DNA of 33,115 bases from Methanobacteriota archaeon (GCA_020347645.1 CP070736.1:687321-720435), one strand, 5' to 3'. Counted from the stretch's first letter, positions 17,507 to 26,594 are shown. Program-made: numbers and translations. Notes: generated by a model from the sequence alone, not told the origin.

Positions 17507-19021
17507 TTACGATGTAGCCTTCACGCGGTCTTCCTGAGACAGACTCGCTAGCCTCTCGACTTCCCTCGTCTCGAGACCCAGTCCTTTTGCCACGCGGAGG
17601 CCGTAATCAGGGTCTGCCTTGTAGAAGAGGGCGGTCTGTCGAAGCTGTATCCGCTTCTGTGCGTTGCCCAAGTGGTTTACAATATTGCCCACCAGGTTCT
17701 TGCGATCCCCCTCGGTCATTACATCTCTGTATAGATTGCCCGGTTGGACAAAATCATCGTTGAGGTGGGTGTATGGATGGTGGTCGGCGTTTCCCGTGAC
17801 CTCGAACGGCGGCTCCTTCGCGGAAATGTCCGGTCCTGGTTTACCGAAGCTGTTTGGCCAGTAATTCGGACCGCCGCCCTGATTCGAATCGGTTCGCATG
17901 AACCCATCGCGCTGGTAGCTATGCTCTGGCGAGTTCTTCGGTGCGTTCACAGGTATAAGATGGTAGTTGGATCCCAGCCTGTGCAGGTGAGTGTCGTGGT
18001 AGGAGAACAGACGAGCTTGTAGCATCTTGTCGGGAGAGGCAGCGATTCCAGGCACTAGGTTGCTGGGCGAGAAGGCCGCCTGCTCCACCTCGGCGTAATA
18101 GTTGACAGGGTTTCGGTCAAGCACTAGCTTGCCAATCTTGATTGGAGGAATATCCGCATGAGGCCAAACCTTCGTTATGTCAAGTATGTCGAATCGATAA
18201 TCCTTCGCCTGATCAGGGGTCATTATCTGCATTTCGAGGGTCCATGAGGGATGATCTCCTCCATCGATTGCGCTGTACAGATCCCTAGTCGCATGATCTG
18301 GATCTCTGCCGCGAATGACCTCAGCCTCCTCCCTCGTCAGATTCTTGATGCCCTGGTCCGTCTTGAAGTGATACTGTACCCAGAAGTGTTCTCCGTTCCC
18401 ATTCTGCCACTTGTATGTATGACTGCTATAGCCATTCATATGACGATAAGTTGCGGGAATACCGCGATCAGAGAACAATATTGTGACCTGATGGATCGAC
18501 TCAGGAGTCAGGGAGAGGAAATCCCAGAACATATCCGGGTCTTTCAGATTGGTAGCGGGATTCCGCTTTTGAGTGTGTATGAAGTCCGGAAACTTCATGG
18601 GATCGCGGATGAAGAACACAGGCGTGTTGTTGCCAACCATATCGTAGTTGCCTTCCTCTGTATAGAACTTGACAGCGAACCCTCTGGGATCGCGTTCCGA
18701 ATCTGCTGATCCCTTCTCCCCACCGACTGTTGAGAACCTGACAAACACTTCAGTTCGCTTGCCGATCTCGGACAGAAACTTCGCCTTGGTAAACTCGGTC
18801 ACATCTGCGGTGACCTCGAAGTATCCGCCTGCGCCTGCTCCCTTTGCGTGCACCACCCGCTCCGGAATACGTTCGCGGTCGAAGTGTCCCAGTTTCTCCA
18901 ATAGGTGCAGATCCTGAAGCAGAACGGGACCACGCTCTCCTGCCGTCAGACTGTTCTGATCATCGCCAACGGGCATCCCGAAGGCCCTTGTGAGCCTCTT
19001 CTGACCAATATTACCACCCAT
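17507..19021 (-). CDS. katA: Haem catalase (monofunctional)
   Basis: A 504-residue small-subunit haem catalase that disproportionates hydrogen peroxide. The distal His58 is in [12 protein letters not shown], the distal Asn in [10 protein letters not shown] (near 131), and the proximal haem ligand Tyr341 in [30 protein letters not shown] (22-37) is the usual N-terminal arm. The start is ATG 19021, with GGAGG nine bases upstream; an in-frame GTG at 19042 would place that site inside the gene. The stop is TAA. Most close relatives are bacterial, so transfer is possible, but codon use looks like that of the neighbours. The Cys-rich membrane protein and ferritin-like protein next door suggest a shared redox-stress role. 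Confidence 0.95.
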   Translation of the reverse strand: MGGNIGQKRLTRAFGMPVGDDQNSLTAGERGPVLLQDLHLLEKLGHFDRERIPERVVHAKGAGAGGYFEVTADVTEFTKAKFLSEIGKRTEVFVRFSTVGGEKGSADSERDPRGFAVKFYTEEGNYDMVGNNTPVFFIRDPMKFPDFIHTQKRNPATNLKDPDMFWDFLSLTPESIHQVTILFSDRGIPATYRHMNGYSSHTYKWQNGNGEHFWVQYHFKTDQGIKNLTREEAEVIRGRDPDHATRDLYSAIDGGDHPSWTLEMQIMTPDQAKDYRFDILDITKVWPHADIPPIKIGKLVLDRNPVNYYAEVEQAAFSPSNLVPGIAASPDKMLQARLFSYHDTHLHRLGSNYHLIPVNAPKNSPEHSYQRDGFMRTDSNQGGGPNYWPNSFGKPGPDISAKEPPFEVTGNADHHPYTHLNDDFVQPGNLYRDVMTEGDRKNLVGNIVNHLGNAQKRIQLRQTALFYKADPDYGLRVAKGLGLETREVERLASLSQEDRVKATS

Positions 19022-19030
19022 GCGCTTGTT

Positions 19031-19035
19031 CCTCC
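19031..19035 (-). promoter_or_regulatory. Shine-Dalgarno of the catalase gene
   Basis: GGAGG on the minus strand lies nine bases before ATG 19021 and decides that start against GTG 19042. Confidence 0.65.
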
Positions 19036-19113
19036 AATTCACAGAGTGCTGAGTGTCTATTAAGATATTGCCACAGATATGTTCGCTTATTGCATTCCAG
19101 AAGACCGAGGCTC

Positions 19114-19124
19114 ATTTTGAAAAT
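19114..19124. repeat. Palindrome ATTTTGAAAAT between catalase and membrane-protein genes
   Basis: Five-base arms around one central base lie in the roughly 220-base divergent region between the catalase gene (-) and the Cys-rich membrane protein (+). An 8-base direct repeat CGAGGCTC flanks it (near 19106 and 19139). An operator is possible, but nothing else supports it. Confidence 0.25.
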
Positions 19125-19239
19125 CGGTCAAAGAGCACGAGGCTCCGAAATCTCTCGAACCCATATTGTCCAAAGGATTCGTGGGGTACTATTCAATGAT
19201 AAAAGACATGAAGGTTTACACAGATGACCACTGAAGAGC

Positions 19240-19764
19240 ATGAACGACAATGATAGGTTTGAGAGCTTCCCGATAGGGGCGGTTCTCCTGGCAAATCTGG
19301 TGTCATTTTCAATCTATGCTGCCGGCATCTACATTCTCTGGCAGCTCGCACCTATCGTATCGGTGTTGTATATCGCATACTGCGCGGCCATCGAAGTCAG
19401 ACTCCTCAAGCACAGCTGCGTCGACTGTTACTATTACGGCAAGATCTGTTGCTTCGGAAAAGGACTGCTGTGCTCGCATCTCTTCAAGAAGGGTGATTCG
19501 AAAAAGTTCAATAAAAAGGAAGTATCATGGTACGATATTATACCTGACTTCATGGTCACCATAATCCCGGTCATTGGTGGAATGATTTCCCTAGTAGGCG
19601 AGTTCTCGTTGGTCATCGTTGCGTTGATTGTGATAATGCTCGGCCTCGGATTTGCAGGCAGTGCAATCATAAGAGGCTCGTTTGCCTGCAGATATTGTAG
19701 GCAGAGGGACCTTGGCTGTCCTGCACAAGCTTTCTTTGAGAAGAAGCTCGCGGAGAGCGAATAG
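19240..19764 (+). CDS. Cysteine-rich four-helix membrane protein, unknown function
   Basis: A 174-residue membrane protein with about four transmembrane helices (13-33, 36-55, 103-120, 123-145) and nine cysteines arranged in two groups. A loop after helix 2 carries Cys60, Cys63, Cys70, Cys71 and Cys78 (HSCVDCYYYGKICCFGKG). The C-terminal tail carries Cys150, Cys153 and Cys160 (CRYCRQRDLGC). Both groups should face the same side of the membrane, which would suit a metal cluster or a thiol relay. The pattern looks like a conserved archaeal family, but I cannot name it. ATG 19240 follows a TATA-like GATAAAAG near 19199. It is divergent from catalase. Confidence 0.7.
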   Translation: MNDNDRFESFPIGAVLLANLVSFSIYAAGIYILWQLAPIVSVLYIAYCAAIEVRLLKHSCVDCYYYGKICCFGKGLLCSHLFKKGDSKKFNKKEVSWYDIIPDFMVTIIPVIGGMISLVGEFSLVIVALIVIMLGLGFAGSAIIRGSFACRYCRQRDLGCPAQAFFEKKLAESE

Positions 19765-19887
19765 AATCCCGAGATCGAAGACGTCTCGATAGCCATATGT
19801 CTGTCATGAGTGCCACGCTGGAACGGCAATTGTAGCCTATTCGCCTCCACCAGTTGCGGCGTGGACTCGCAAGTCGCGTTTGTTCCG

Positions 19888-20361
19888 TCAGCGGAGTCTA
19901 TCCAATTTCCTGACGTACTTCGAGGTCGTAGTCAAATGCCTGGTTTCGTCATCAATCAGATTCTCCAGCGCGGTCAGGAAGGGTCTGGCCTCATTCTTGT
20001 CGATAAGGATCTTGGTCATATCTGATTCCTTGAGAGCATCTCTAATGTCCGAGTATATGTCGAGCATTATATTCTCAATCTTAGATATTTCCGTCAAAAT
20101 CTCCAGCTCGTTCTTTCCTTTGAAGTTGAATACTCTTTGTTGAATGGGAGGACCTCTGTAATCCTGTTCGGTGCGAATCTTCTCTATCATTGATTCCAGA
20201 GTCCTCACGTGTCCGTTTGTCTCTGACACAAGAAGGAACAAGATTTCTCTGAACTCCTTCTTTCTTACGCCGACATAACCTTCCCATTGCGCGATCAACT
20301 CAAAGCCTCTTTCGATCTCCAACGCCTTGTGCATGAGATCGGCCAGTTCATCTCCAGACAT
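19888..20361 (-). CDS. Ferritin-like four-helix protein (rubrerythrin-type fold), putative
   Basis: A 157-residue, all-helical soluble protein. Its acidic and His residues follow a ferritin-like diiron spacing: Glu21 (helix A), Glu47-x3-His51 (SETNGH), Glu96/Asp101, then Glu139-x2-His142 (DDETRH). Each falls in a different predicted helix, with a long crossover (residues 65-90). No rubredoxin-like Cys motif is present. Iron or peroxide handling is inferred from the fold and from the catalase nearby; no exact family is claimed. ATG 20361 is preferred because GGTGGT lies five bases upstream; ATG 20394 is the longer option. It is convergent with the Cys-rich membrane protein gene. Confidence 0.65.
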   Translation of the reverse strand: MSGDELADLMHKALEIERGFELIAQWEGYVGVRKKEFREILFLLVSETNGHVRTLESMIEKIRTEQDYRGPPIQQRVFNFKGKNELEILTEISKIENIMLDIYSDIRDALKESDMTKILIDKNEARPFLTALENLIDDETRHLTTTSKYVRKLDRLR

Positions 20362-20770
20362 GATTACCACCAAACGACCATCTCCCGCAGACATGATTCG
20401 TCAATCTCATATTTCAAGAAATCTCCGGGAATGTTTGAATTCGAGATGGTAATCAGGAAGCCGTGACGTTCAAAGCAGAGGGCCTGCTAGAGTATCGAGG
20501 TTGACAGAGAGTAGACGATACTGAAAGGGCGGCGAGAGGAGAGAGTTGTCGAAAGGAATTCCACAACCTCTCATCTAAGCACTCCTGTTTCAGAATTTGA
20601 GCGCCAATTGTATCCTCGCCACCTTAGAAACGGATCACACTCGGTCGGAAGTCATAAGCGATAGTCTTCCGCATCACTGATAGCTCTTGCAGAGTCTCGC
20701 AGCTCTTCGTGCAAGTCTACACAACTATCTAATACCGCAGGCGGATGGCGGGGGCGACTGGAAGAGGCCT
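20362..20770. other. Gene-poor region with an RNA-like hairpin
   Basis: No protein gene is convincing in these roughly 400 bases between two divergent genes. A hairpin can form between GAGAGTTGT (20541-20549) and ACAACCTCTC (20563-20572), with a single bulge and a 13-base loop. It sits in a purine-rich stretch (20520-20560) unlike the rest. The plus-strand frame from TTG 20687 could extend the EamA gene by 28 codons, but that extension looks non-coding. Confidence 0.35.
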
Positions 20771-21652
20771 ATGGTCGAAGATGCAGTCGCGCTCGCCCTT
20801 TGTGCGCTTGGGATATATGGTCTGAATCAAATCATAGCGAAAGCGACCGTAGGAACTATCGACGCCACATCGATGGTAGCCGTCAACGTCGTCGTCTCTC
20901 TGCCGATATTCGTGTTCATCTTCGCTGGAGCGGCCCTTGTGTGGGGGGAGTACCTCAATCATGTAGAATACGTCCTTTACGGTCTCGTCGGCGCAGCGAC
21001 CGCGAGAGGAGGATACTTCATCTACCTCGAGGCACTCGAGCGAGGTGCTGTCAGTCTGGTCGGCAGCGTGACCGCAGCCTACCCTGCGATAACGGCGCTT
21101 CTCGCAGTTACGTTGCTGGGTGAGAAGCTCGGCTTCTTGAGCTGCGTGGGCATATCGTTGATCATAATGAGCATGGTCGCTCTCTCGATATCACACGGTC
21201 GTTCGACAGATCGATTAGCGGGTTTCAATAGAACCTCATTGGTGCTCAGCTTGGCAACCTTCTTCCTGTGGGGTGTGGGTGCGATATTCATCAAGATGGC
21301 CCTCGACGGCCTCCCTTTGATCGGCTACCTAGGTCTCTATGTCTTCGTTCTACCGCCGATAGCCTTCGTATACCTTCGTCATAAACGCGCCCCGATGCAA
21401 ATCCTATTCCCTAGCTGGACTGTGCCGATCGTCGGTGCTATCATTGTTGCAGAACTCTGGCAGCTAGGATACTTCGCCGAAACTGCTGCGGTATCACGAG
21501 GGGCAGCGTCGATAGTGTTTCCGCTCATCTCGGCATATCCGATCGTGACCATACTGGGAGCACGCATCTTCCTGAATGAGAAGCTGTCATTCCTCGATTG
21601 GATGCTTCTGAGCATCGTCATCTTGGGCATCATCCTGATATCAGCAGCATAG
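20771..21652 (+). CDS. EamA/DMT-family transporter, first copy
   Basis: A ten-helix drug/metabolite transporter of about 293 residues, made of two EamA repeats of five helices. The first repeat ends with AAYPAITALLAVTLLGEKL and the second with the matching SAYPIVTILGARIFLNEKL. This internal duplication, with a Glu-Lys pair after helix 4 of each half, is the family hallmark. The substrate is unknown; amino acids or other small metabolites are typical. ATG 20771 puts the first helix close to the N-terminus. A TTG at 20687 gives a longer form with an unlikely hydrophilic leader. The start is therefore uncertain. The stop is TAG. Confidence 0.85.
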   Translation: MVEDAVALALCALGIYGLNQIIAKATVGTIDATSMVAVNVVVSLPIFVFIFAGAALVWGEYLNHVEYVLYGLVGAATARGGYFIYLEALERGAVSLVGSVTAAYPAITALLAVTLLGEKLGFLSCVGISLIIMSMVALSISHGRSTDRLAGFNRTSLVLSLATFFLWGVGAIFIKMALDGLPLIGYLGLYVFVLPPIAFVYLRHKRAPMQILFPSWTVPIVGAIIVAELWQLGYFAETAAVSRGAASIVFPLISAYPIVTILGARIFLNEKLSFLDWMLLSIVILGIILISAA

Positions 21653-21805
21653 ATGAGAGTTCTAAGAGCATGAAGCAGTAGGGAGCCGCTTCTCAATCTC
21701 AATGACCGTTGAGCGTTCCGTCAAACTTGAAGGATAGACTTGCCATCTACGACGAAAGTTACTTATTCGCCTATCAACGTCCGAACTCGCAGAGGGGGGG
21801 AATTT

Positions 21806-22171
21806 ATGACTTATTGTCAGAAGTGCGGACATCAGAACCCGGACGAAGCGACATTCTGCAATAAATGTGGCGGGCCACTCCATGCTCAACATGCTGTTTC
21901 AGGAAAGGATTGGCATAAGGATTGGGACAAGGACTGGAACAAGCAATGTGAGAACGAGTGTGCAGGTGGTCCCAAGGGAGCTTCGGTCTTTTGGGGAATC
22001 ATCGTGACTTTGATCGGCGTCTCCATAGCTGTATGGGCGCTCAAGGAGAGCAGTATTGACTTGCCGCAATGGCTCGAAGACCTCGACCTCGGACTGATCT
22101 TTGGAATTGTGATTGCCGCCGCTCTCATAGTAACGGGCATATCGATAATCGCCAAGAGGCCAAAAGGCTGA
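21806..22171 (+). CDS. Zinc-ribbon protein with two membrane helices, first copy
   Basis: A 121-residue protein with an N-terminal zinc ribbon (Cys4, Cys7, Cys18, Cys21: YCQKCGHQNPDEATFCNKCG). A repetitive Lys/Asp/Trp segment follows (KDWHKDWDKDWNK, 34-46). Two C-terminal transmembrane helices lie at about 60-80 and 95-116. ATG 21806 follows GAGGGGGGG by five bases; upstream in-frame codons are ignored. A TATA-like TTACTTATTC lies near 21768. The function is unknown. Such ribbon-plus-membrane proteins are common in archaea. It is convergent with the next gene, separated by only two bases. Confidence 0.8.
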   Translation: MTYCQKCGHQNPDEATFCNKCGGPLHAQHAVSGKDWHKDWDKDWNKQCENECAGGPKGASVFWGIIVTLIGVSIAVWALKESSIDLPQWLEDLDLGLIFGIVIAAALIVTGISIIAKRPKG

Positions 22172-22173
22172 TG

Positions 22174-22878
22174 CTAATACATCTTGCACGCCTGGGAGCA
22201 CTTGCAGCACGTCATAGTATGATGCCATTGCGAGATTTCGATTCTCGTGTCCATCCAAAGGAATGAAAACAGGACTGGCAAGAGACCAGCGTAGAGATTG
22301 TTGGTAATCTCAAACATGCCTGCAGTGAGGAGGAACAGACTCGGAACCATCAAGGCGTTCGCGAAGGTATTGATAAGTACGCCTCGGCTCTGCATCAGGC
22401 TCACAATAAGTGCAAATGACAGAGCACAAAATCCGACTGGAATAGCGAGGTCAGATGCGTATCCAGGAATGCTAGGCATCATGAAAATATACACGACCAT
22501 CAATAAAATGGACGCTGCTGCACCAATCATCAAGCCGAAGCACCCGGAACAGAGCTCGATTTCACCCCAGACAATTCTATGATCGCGGAAACTGTCGCAG
22601 TCCGGATGATGAGCGATAGATCCTCTGGCGGAGTCAATTCCTTCTCCTCCAGTCATTTCGTGAGCTCGACGTCTCCTGAATACACTAGGCCAATTCGGAT
22701 AGATGGTCATAGAAATGCATACGACGCATCCTGCTATGAAAGCCCCGCTCACAAATAGCTTGTCCGAGGTATTCATTGATTCTTGAGGAGCGTATGCGAT
22801 GTGAGCAACAGCCAGTAGCAGCCCAGCCGCTATTATCGATAGGAACAGGAAGTAGACGATCCTAGCATTTGGTCTCAT
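22174..22878 (-). CDS. Cys/His-rich polytopic membrane protein (DUF2085-like)
   Basis: A 234-residue membrane protein with about six helices. The loop after helix 2 holds HHPDCDSFRDH (90-100) followed by ELCSGCFGLMIG (108-119), with the spacing His-x2-Cys, His, Cys-x2-Cys. This resembles the DUF2085 signature, though the match is loose. The C-terminus is also metal-site-like, with WHHTMTCCKCSQACKMY. ATG 22878 overlaps the stop of the upstream radical SAM gene by four bases (ATGA), so the two are translationally coupled. A role tied to that enzyme, in a membrane-linked modification, is inference. Confidence 0.72.
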   Translation of the reverse strand: MRPNARIVYFLFLSIIAAGLLLAVAHIAYAPQESMNTSDKLFVSGAFIAGCVVCISMTIYPNWPSVFRRRRAHEMTGGEGIDSARGSIAHHPDCDSFRDHRIVWGEIELCSGCFGLMIGAAASILLMVVYIFMMPSIPGYASDLAIPVGFCALSFALIVSLMQSRGVLINTFANALMVPSLFLLTAGMFEITNNLYAGLLPVLFSFLWMDTRIEISQWHHTMTCCKCSQACKMY

Positions 22879-24314
22879 ATCAAATCCCTCAACTTCTTCA
22901 AGACGCGTTGAGAGGCCATGTGGCGGTACATCGTCCTCTTGAGCTTATTCTTAGAGAAGATTCCGGATATGCTCTTGGTATATGATCCGTAGAACGCTCT
23001 GTAGCAGTAGTACAATTCGCGTTGAACCTCGTCCCGGGACATAGTCTCAGTTGGCATCACCGCATGGGCCATGTCGTAGTGGGAGTAATTGAAATCCTCG
23101 ACCCATCCGTTGTTCTTTGCAGTCTCGCAAAATGATGTACCCGGAAATGGTGTTAGTACCGTATAGATCGCCAAGTCTGCTCCGAGATCGAGCGAGAAAT
23201 CTCTCTGGGCTTCTATTGATTTCACGCTATCCTTTCTCGCGCCCGTGACGAACATTGTATGAGAGAAGATGTCATTATCGTTCAGCACCTTCACCGCCTT
23301 ATAAGCATCAGAGGGCGTGATATTCTTGCGGAATTCCTTCAACCTCTCCTCAGAGTTGCTTTCAACTCCCATCATCACCCAGTAGTTGCCTACGTCCCTC
23401 ATCTTGCTAACAAGGTCTGGATTTGAGGCAATGTCGTCTGTTCGCGCTTGGAAGAAGAGCATAACCGACTCCCTGCATTTACGTCGTCGAAGTTCGTCCC
23501 ATATTCCCTTCGATCTTGTGCCGTACTCGAAATTGTCGTCTGTTAGCCAGAGAAATACACCACCATAAGTGTCGTTGAGAAACTCGATCTCGTCCGCAAT
23601 CCTCTTTGGCGACTTCTTCCTGCACATACCCTGCCAATGTCTCCACTGAGTGCAGAAGGAACATTTATGGGAGCATCCTCTAGCTCCCTCTAATATCATG
23701 TAACGAGTGTTGCGGCCAGCCATCATTGAGAAGTGATATCGTCCTATGTTGTCCTCCACAAGGTCATACGCCGGATATGGAAGTCTGTCGAGGTTGTCAA
23801 TCAAGGGGCGGTCGGCATTGTGAATTATCTTCCCATTCGCTCGATAAGAGATGCCTCGCACATCGCCAATTCGGGATTCGCTCCTCAAGGTTCCCACGAG
23901 CTCGACAAGGGTGACCTCTCCTTCTCCCCTCACTATGTAGTCGATCTCCGGAAATTGCGTCAACGATTCTTCGGGGGTGAAGCTGAAATGTGATCCGCCA
24001 ACAATCGTCGTAATACGACTGTCGACTGCTTTAGCGATTTCAGCAGTTCGAGCGCAGGTGTAGGCATTTGCAGTGAACCCTGAAGTCGCGACGATCGATG
24101 GTTCCAAGGATTCGATCGCCTTGCGGAGACCGCGCCAATCTACCCTTTCCGCTTGGCAGTCCAATACCGCGGTTTCGACCTCCGAGTCCTCTTCCCTCAG
24201 ATATGCTGCAAGCGACAGCAGTCCTGTTGGAGGTGGAAGATACTCTCCCATCACAAACCAGTAATTCCGCGGCGGCTCAACGAACAGGATTCTGGAAGGC
24301 TTGCTCGTCGACAT
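22875..24314 (-). CDS. B12-binding-domain radical SAM enzyme (second copy)
   Basis: A 479-residue cobalamin-binding radical SAM enzyme (BchE/HpnJ-like). The B12-binding half spans residues 1 to about 175 (PPPTGLLSLAAYL, IVGGSHFSF, YIVRGEGEVTLVELV). The SAM core has CSHKCSFC, with ligands Cys214, Cys218 and Cys221, followed by a typical WLTDDNFEYG and MMGVESNSEE. It shares domain order with the enzyme at 6854-8263 but clearly differs in sequence, so it is not a recent duplicate. The start is ATG 24314, where an A/T-rich TATATC stretch lies close upstream. It is followed by a four-base-overlapping membrane protein gene. Lipid or cofactor methylation is plausible, but the substrate is not visible. 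Confidence 0.9.
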   Translation of the reverse strand: MSTSKPSRILFVEPPRNYWFVMGEYLPPPTGLLSLAAYLREEDSEVETAVLDCQAERVDWRGLRKAIESLEPSIVATSGFTANAYTCARTAEIAKAVDSRITTIVGGSHFSFTPEESLTQFPEIDYIVRGEGEVTLVELVGTLRSESRIGDVRGISYRANGKIIHNADRPLIDNLDRLPYPAYDLVEDNIGRYHFSMMAGRNTRYMILEGARGCSHKCSFCTQWRHWQGMCRKKSPKRIADEIEFLNDTYGGVFLWLTDDNFEYGTRSKGIWDELRRRKCRESVMLFFQARTDDIASNPDLVSKMRDVGNYWVMMGVESNSEERLKEFRKNITPSDAYKAVKVLNDNDIFSHTMFVTGARKDSVKSIEAQRDFSLDLGADLAIYTVLTPFPGTSFCETAKNNGWVEDFNYSHYDMAHAVMPTETMSRDEVQRELYYCYRAFYGSYTKSISGIFSKNKLKRTMYRHMASQRVLKKLRDLI

Positions 24315-24592
24315 CTTCGAAATAGATATACCTTGCTTGAGTTATCTTTTTCTGTTGTGCCCAGCCCAAGTGTCGTGACCTCGAGTCTGGATGAGGAGTT
24401 TTCTATTAGGCGGGGCTCAGGTAATCGCTAGAAGGTAATTGACGCGTCTATGCCGTACGGTTCTGCAATTCTCGGAGCATTTGCCGTTGGATGAAGACCG
24501 AAGAAAGTGGACGAGTTCTGAGATTCGTAATAGGGTTTCTTGATGGCAAGTAATCTCGAATCGACTCTCAGAGGTCCATCTTGAGCTGCCTG

Positions 24593-25699
24593 TCATTCTC
24601 TTGGCTTTCCGTCTGTATCATAATATCGCCGCTTCAACCAAAGCGATACACTGACAAGGCTGATTAACACAGGTACTTCCATCAATGGGCCTATCACCGC
24701 GGTAAACGCCTCGGTCGATGCGATCCCGAAGGTCGCCACTGCAACTGCAATTGCTAGCTCGAAGTTGTTGCTGGCCGCGGTGAACGATTGAGTGGCTCCC
24801 TGGCCATAAGTGAATCCGAGTTTGAAGGAAAGGCCGAAACTCAGAAAGAACATCAGGAGGAAGTACACGAGTAGAGGAAGGGCTACCCGCACCACATCTA
24901 TAGGTTGATCGACTATCTTCTCACCCTGCAATGAGAACATCACTACGATTGTGAACAGCAACCCGACCAGCGCCAAAGGGCTAATCTTCGGAGCGAAGAC
25001 CGTATCGAACCACATCCTGCCCTTCCTGCGCGCAACAAAGAACCATGTCGCGACGCCGGCACCAAATGGTATGCCCAGGAAAATCAAGACATTCTTCGCA
25101 ATCTCGGCCATGGTTATATCGACTGCAATCCCCTCAGACGACGGAGACACCACCGGAGTCATGACGGTTATGAACACGTATGCAAGAACCGAGTACATCA
25201 CGATCTGAAACACGGAGTTCAGGGCCACAAGCACAGCGCAGTACTCACAATCACCCTTTGCGAGCATGTTCCAGACGAGAACCATCGCGATGCATCTGGC
25301 GAGGCCGATGAGTATCAGACCATTTCTGAATGCCGAGTCCTCCGGATTGGGGAAGAATATCCACGCCACCAGAAACATCAGAGCTGGGCCAACTGCCCAA
25401 TTCAGAACAAGTGATAGGCTCAACATCTTCTTGGCCCCACGGAGTCTGCCAAGCTCGTCGTATCGAACCTTGGCCAAAGGCGGGTACATCATCACGAGGA
25501 GACCTACTGCAATCGGTAGCGATACATCAAAAACCTTCACAGAATCCAGTGAATCGGCGATTTCCGGAAATGCATGGCCGAGGCCGATGCCAAGCCCCAT
25601 TGCCATGAAGATCCATACAGTCAGGTACCTATCAAGAAACGAAAGCCTGCTGCGCTCTTGAGGTTCGCAATCCTGTGAATATCGCGCGTCCGTGGACAT
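24593..25699 (-). CDS. acr3: ACR3-type arsenite efflux permease
   Basis: A ten-helix member of the BASS superfamily, 368 residues from the chosen start. It opens with the diagnostic RLSFLDRYLTVWIFMAMGLG. It also has the conserved GLARCIAMVLVWN with the essential family cysteine, and FKLGFTYGQGATQSFTAAS before FELAIAVAVATFG, a transport motif. ACR3 exports arsenite using the proton gradient. ATG 25699 is preferred, preceded by a GGTAATC-type Shine-Dalgarno; the open frame extends to ATG 25789. No arsR, arsM or arsenate reductase gene is adjacent, so its regulation is not visible here. Confidence 0.93.
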   Translation of the reverse strand: MSTDARYSQDCEPQERSRLSFLDRYLTVWIFMAMGLGIGLGHAFPEIADSLDSVKVFDVSLPIAVGLLVMMYPPLAKVRYDELGRLRGAKKMLSLSLVLNWAVGPALMFLVAWIFFPNPEDSAFRNGLILIGLARCIAMVLVWNMLAKGDCEYCAVLVALNSVFQIVMYSVLAYVFITVMTPVVSPSSEGIAVDITMAEIAKNVLIFLGIPFGAGVATWFFVARRKGRMWFDTVFAPKISPLALVGLLFTIVVMFSLQGEKIVDQPIDVVRVALPLLVYFLLMFFLSFGLSFKLGFTYGQGATQSFTAASNNFELAIAVAVATFGIASTEAFTAVIGPLMEVPVLISLVSVSLWLKRRYYDTDGKPRE

Positions 25700-26049
25700 C
25701 TGATTACCTACGAGTGTATGCACGTCTATCATAGGAATCTTTCGAGAATAGTAGAATTTGAAGCATGAAGAGTGAGCATCGAGGTGCATTCTCCCGAAAG
25801 ACCTGGAAAGTTGGTCATACGCTTTTACTCAGAGATAGCGCTCGGCATCTACTGCCTCCAGAACTGAGCCTACAAAGATCGATTCACAGAGACGCCTTCT
25901 CCTCCATCTCAACGGCATTTTCTAACGAGAAAGAGGCTCGTTGATTAGATAACAGTACAGTCGCGCTCTCAGGGAAATCCAAAAAAGACTATGGAAAAGG
26001 GTTTGAGGGAAAACGCCTGAAATCTTTGGGCTCGCATCGCCGTTCTCGT
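25700..26049. other. 350-base non-coding region upstream of acr3
   Basis: The region lies between the FAS1 gene end and the acr3 start, both on the minus strand. It contains the T-run at 25981-25986. It should also hold the acr3 promoter, where AGTAAAAGC near 25822 is one weak A/T-rich candidate. I see no ORF worth calling and no clear operator. Confidence 0.4.
25981..25986 (-). terminator. T-run terminator behind the FAS1 gene
   Basis: Six T residues on the minus strand, in the context AGTCTTTTTTGG, lie about 65 bases after the FAS1 stop. Short T-runs like this end transcripts in archaea. No hairpin is needed or seen. Confidence 0.5.
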
Positions 26050-26448
26050 TTACGGTATGAGAACGGAATCTATGACGTGAATAACGCCGTTGCTGGCCTC
26101 TATGTCGGTCTTCACGACTCGGGCTTTGCCGACCTTGACTCCTCCAGTCAGATCAACCGCTAGTTCCTTTCCCTGAGCCGTCTTCAAAGACTTCTGGTCA
26201 GCGACCTTCTGCACCGTCATCTTCCCAGGCACAACGTGGTACTTCAGAATGGCGCTGAGCTTTTCCCTGTCACCGAGAAGGCCCTCTATCGTTCCTGGGG
26301 GCAACTTCGCGAATGCCTCGTCCGTCGGAGCGAACACCGTAAGCGGCCCTTCGCCCTTGAGTGTGCTCACGAGACCTGCCGCTTCCGCTGCCTTCAACAG
26401 CGTCTTAAAGGAGCCTGCCTCGGAGGCTACATCCACTATGTCCTTCAA
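26050..26448 (-). CDS. Single FAS1 (fasciclin) domain protein without signal peptide
   Basis: A 132-residue protein made of one FAS1 domain. The H1 motif is [15 protein letters not shown] (39-53), YHVVPGKM follows at 70-77, and the H2 end is [15 protein letters not shown] (118-132). FAS1 domains usually mediate adhesion outside the cell. This one begins directly with the domain ([14 protein letters not shown]) and has no signal peptide, so it may be cytoplasmic or use another route. The start is the second TTG (26448), five bases after GAGGTGG; the adjacent TTG at 26451 is too close to that site. The stop is TAA. A TATA box (26595-26603) and intergenic repeat copy A lie upstream. Confidence 0.9.
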   Translation of the reverse strand: MKDIVDVASEAGSFKTLLKAAEAAGLVSTLKGEGPLTVFAPTDEAFAKLPPGTIEGLLGDREKLSAILKYHVVPGKMTVQKVADQKSLKTAQGKELAVDLTGGVKVGKARVVKTDIEASNGVIHVIDSVLIP

Positions 26449-26546
26449 CAAACCACCTCACTCCCGGGCATGTGCAGCCACGGGAGAGGGACGAATGGTG
26501 TTATGGGGTGTATTGGTATTCCCGAACACTTGGGGCATCTATCATT

Positions 26547-26570
26547 CCCTATGGCCTATTCTCTCAGAGG
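26547..26570 (-). repeat. Intergenic repeat, copy A
   Basis: The plus strand reads CCCTATGGCCTATTCTCT followed by CAGAGG. It matches the core shared by copies B-F (CCCTATGGCC plus a T-rich flank ending in TCTC). It lies about 100 bases upstream of the FAS1 start and about 25 bases after its TATA box, so it would fall at the very 5' end of that transcript. It lacks the CCGC upstream of the core found in the better copies. Confidence 0.6.
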
Positions 26571-26594
26571 TTCTGTTTGAACATAAATACATCA

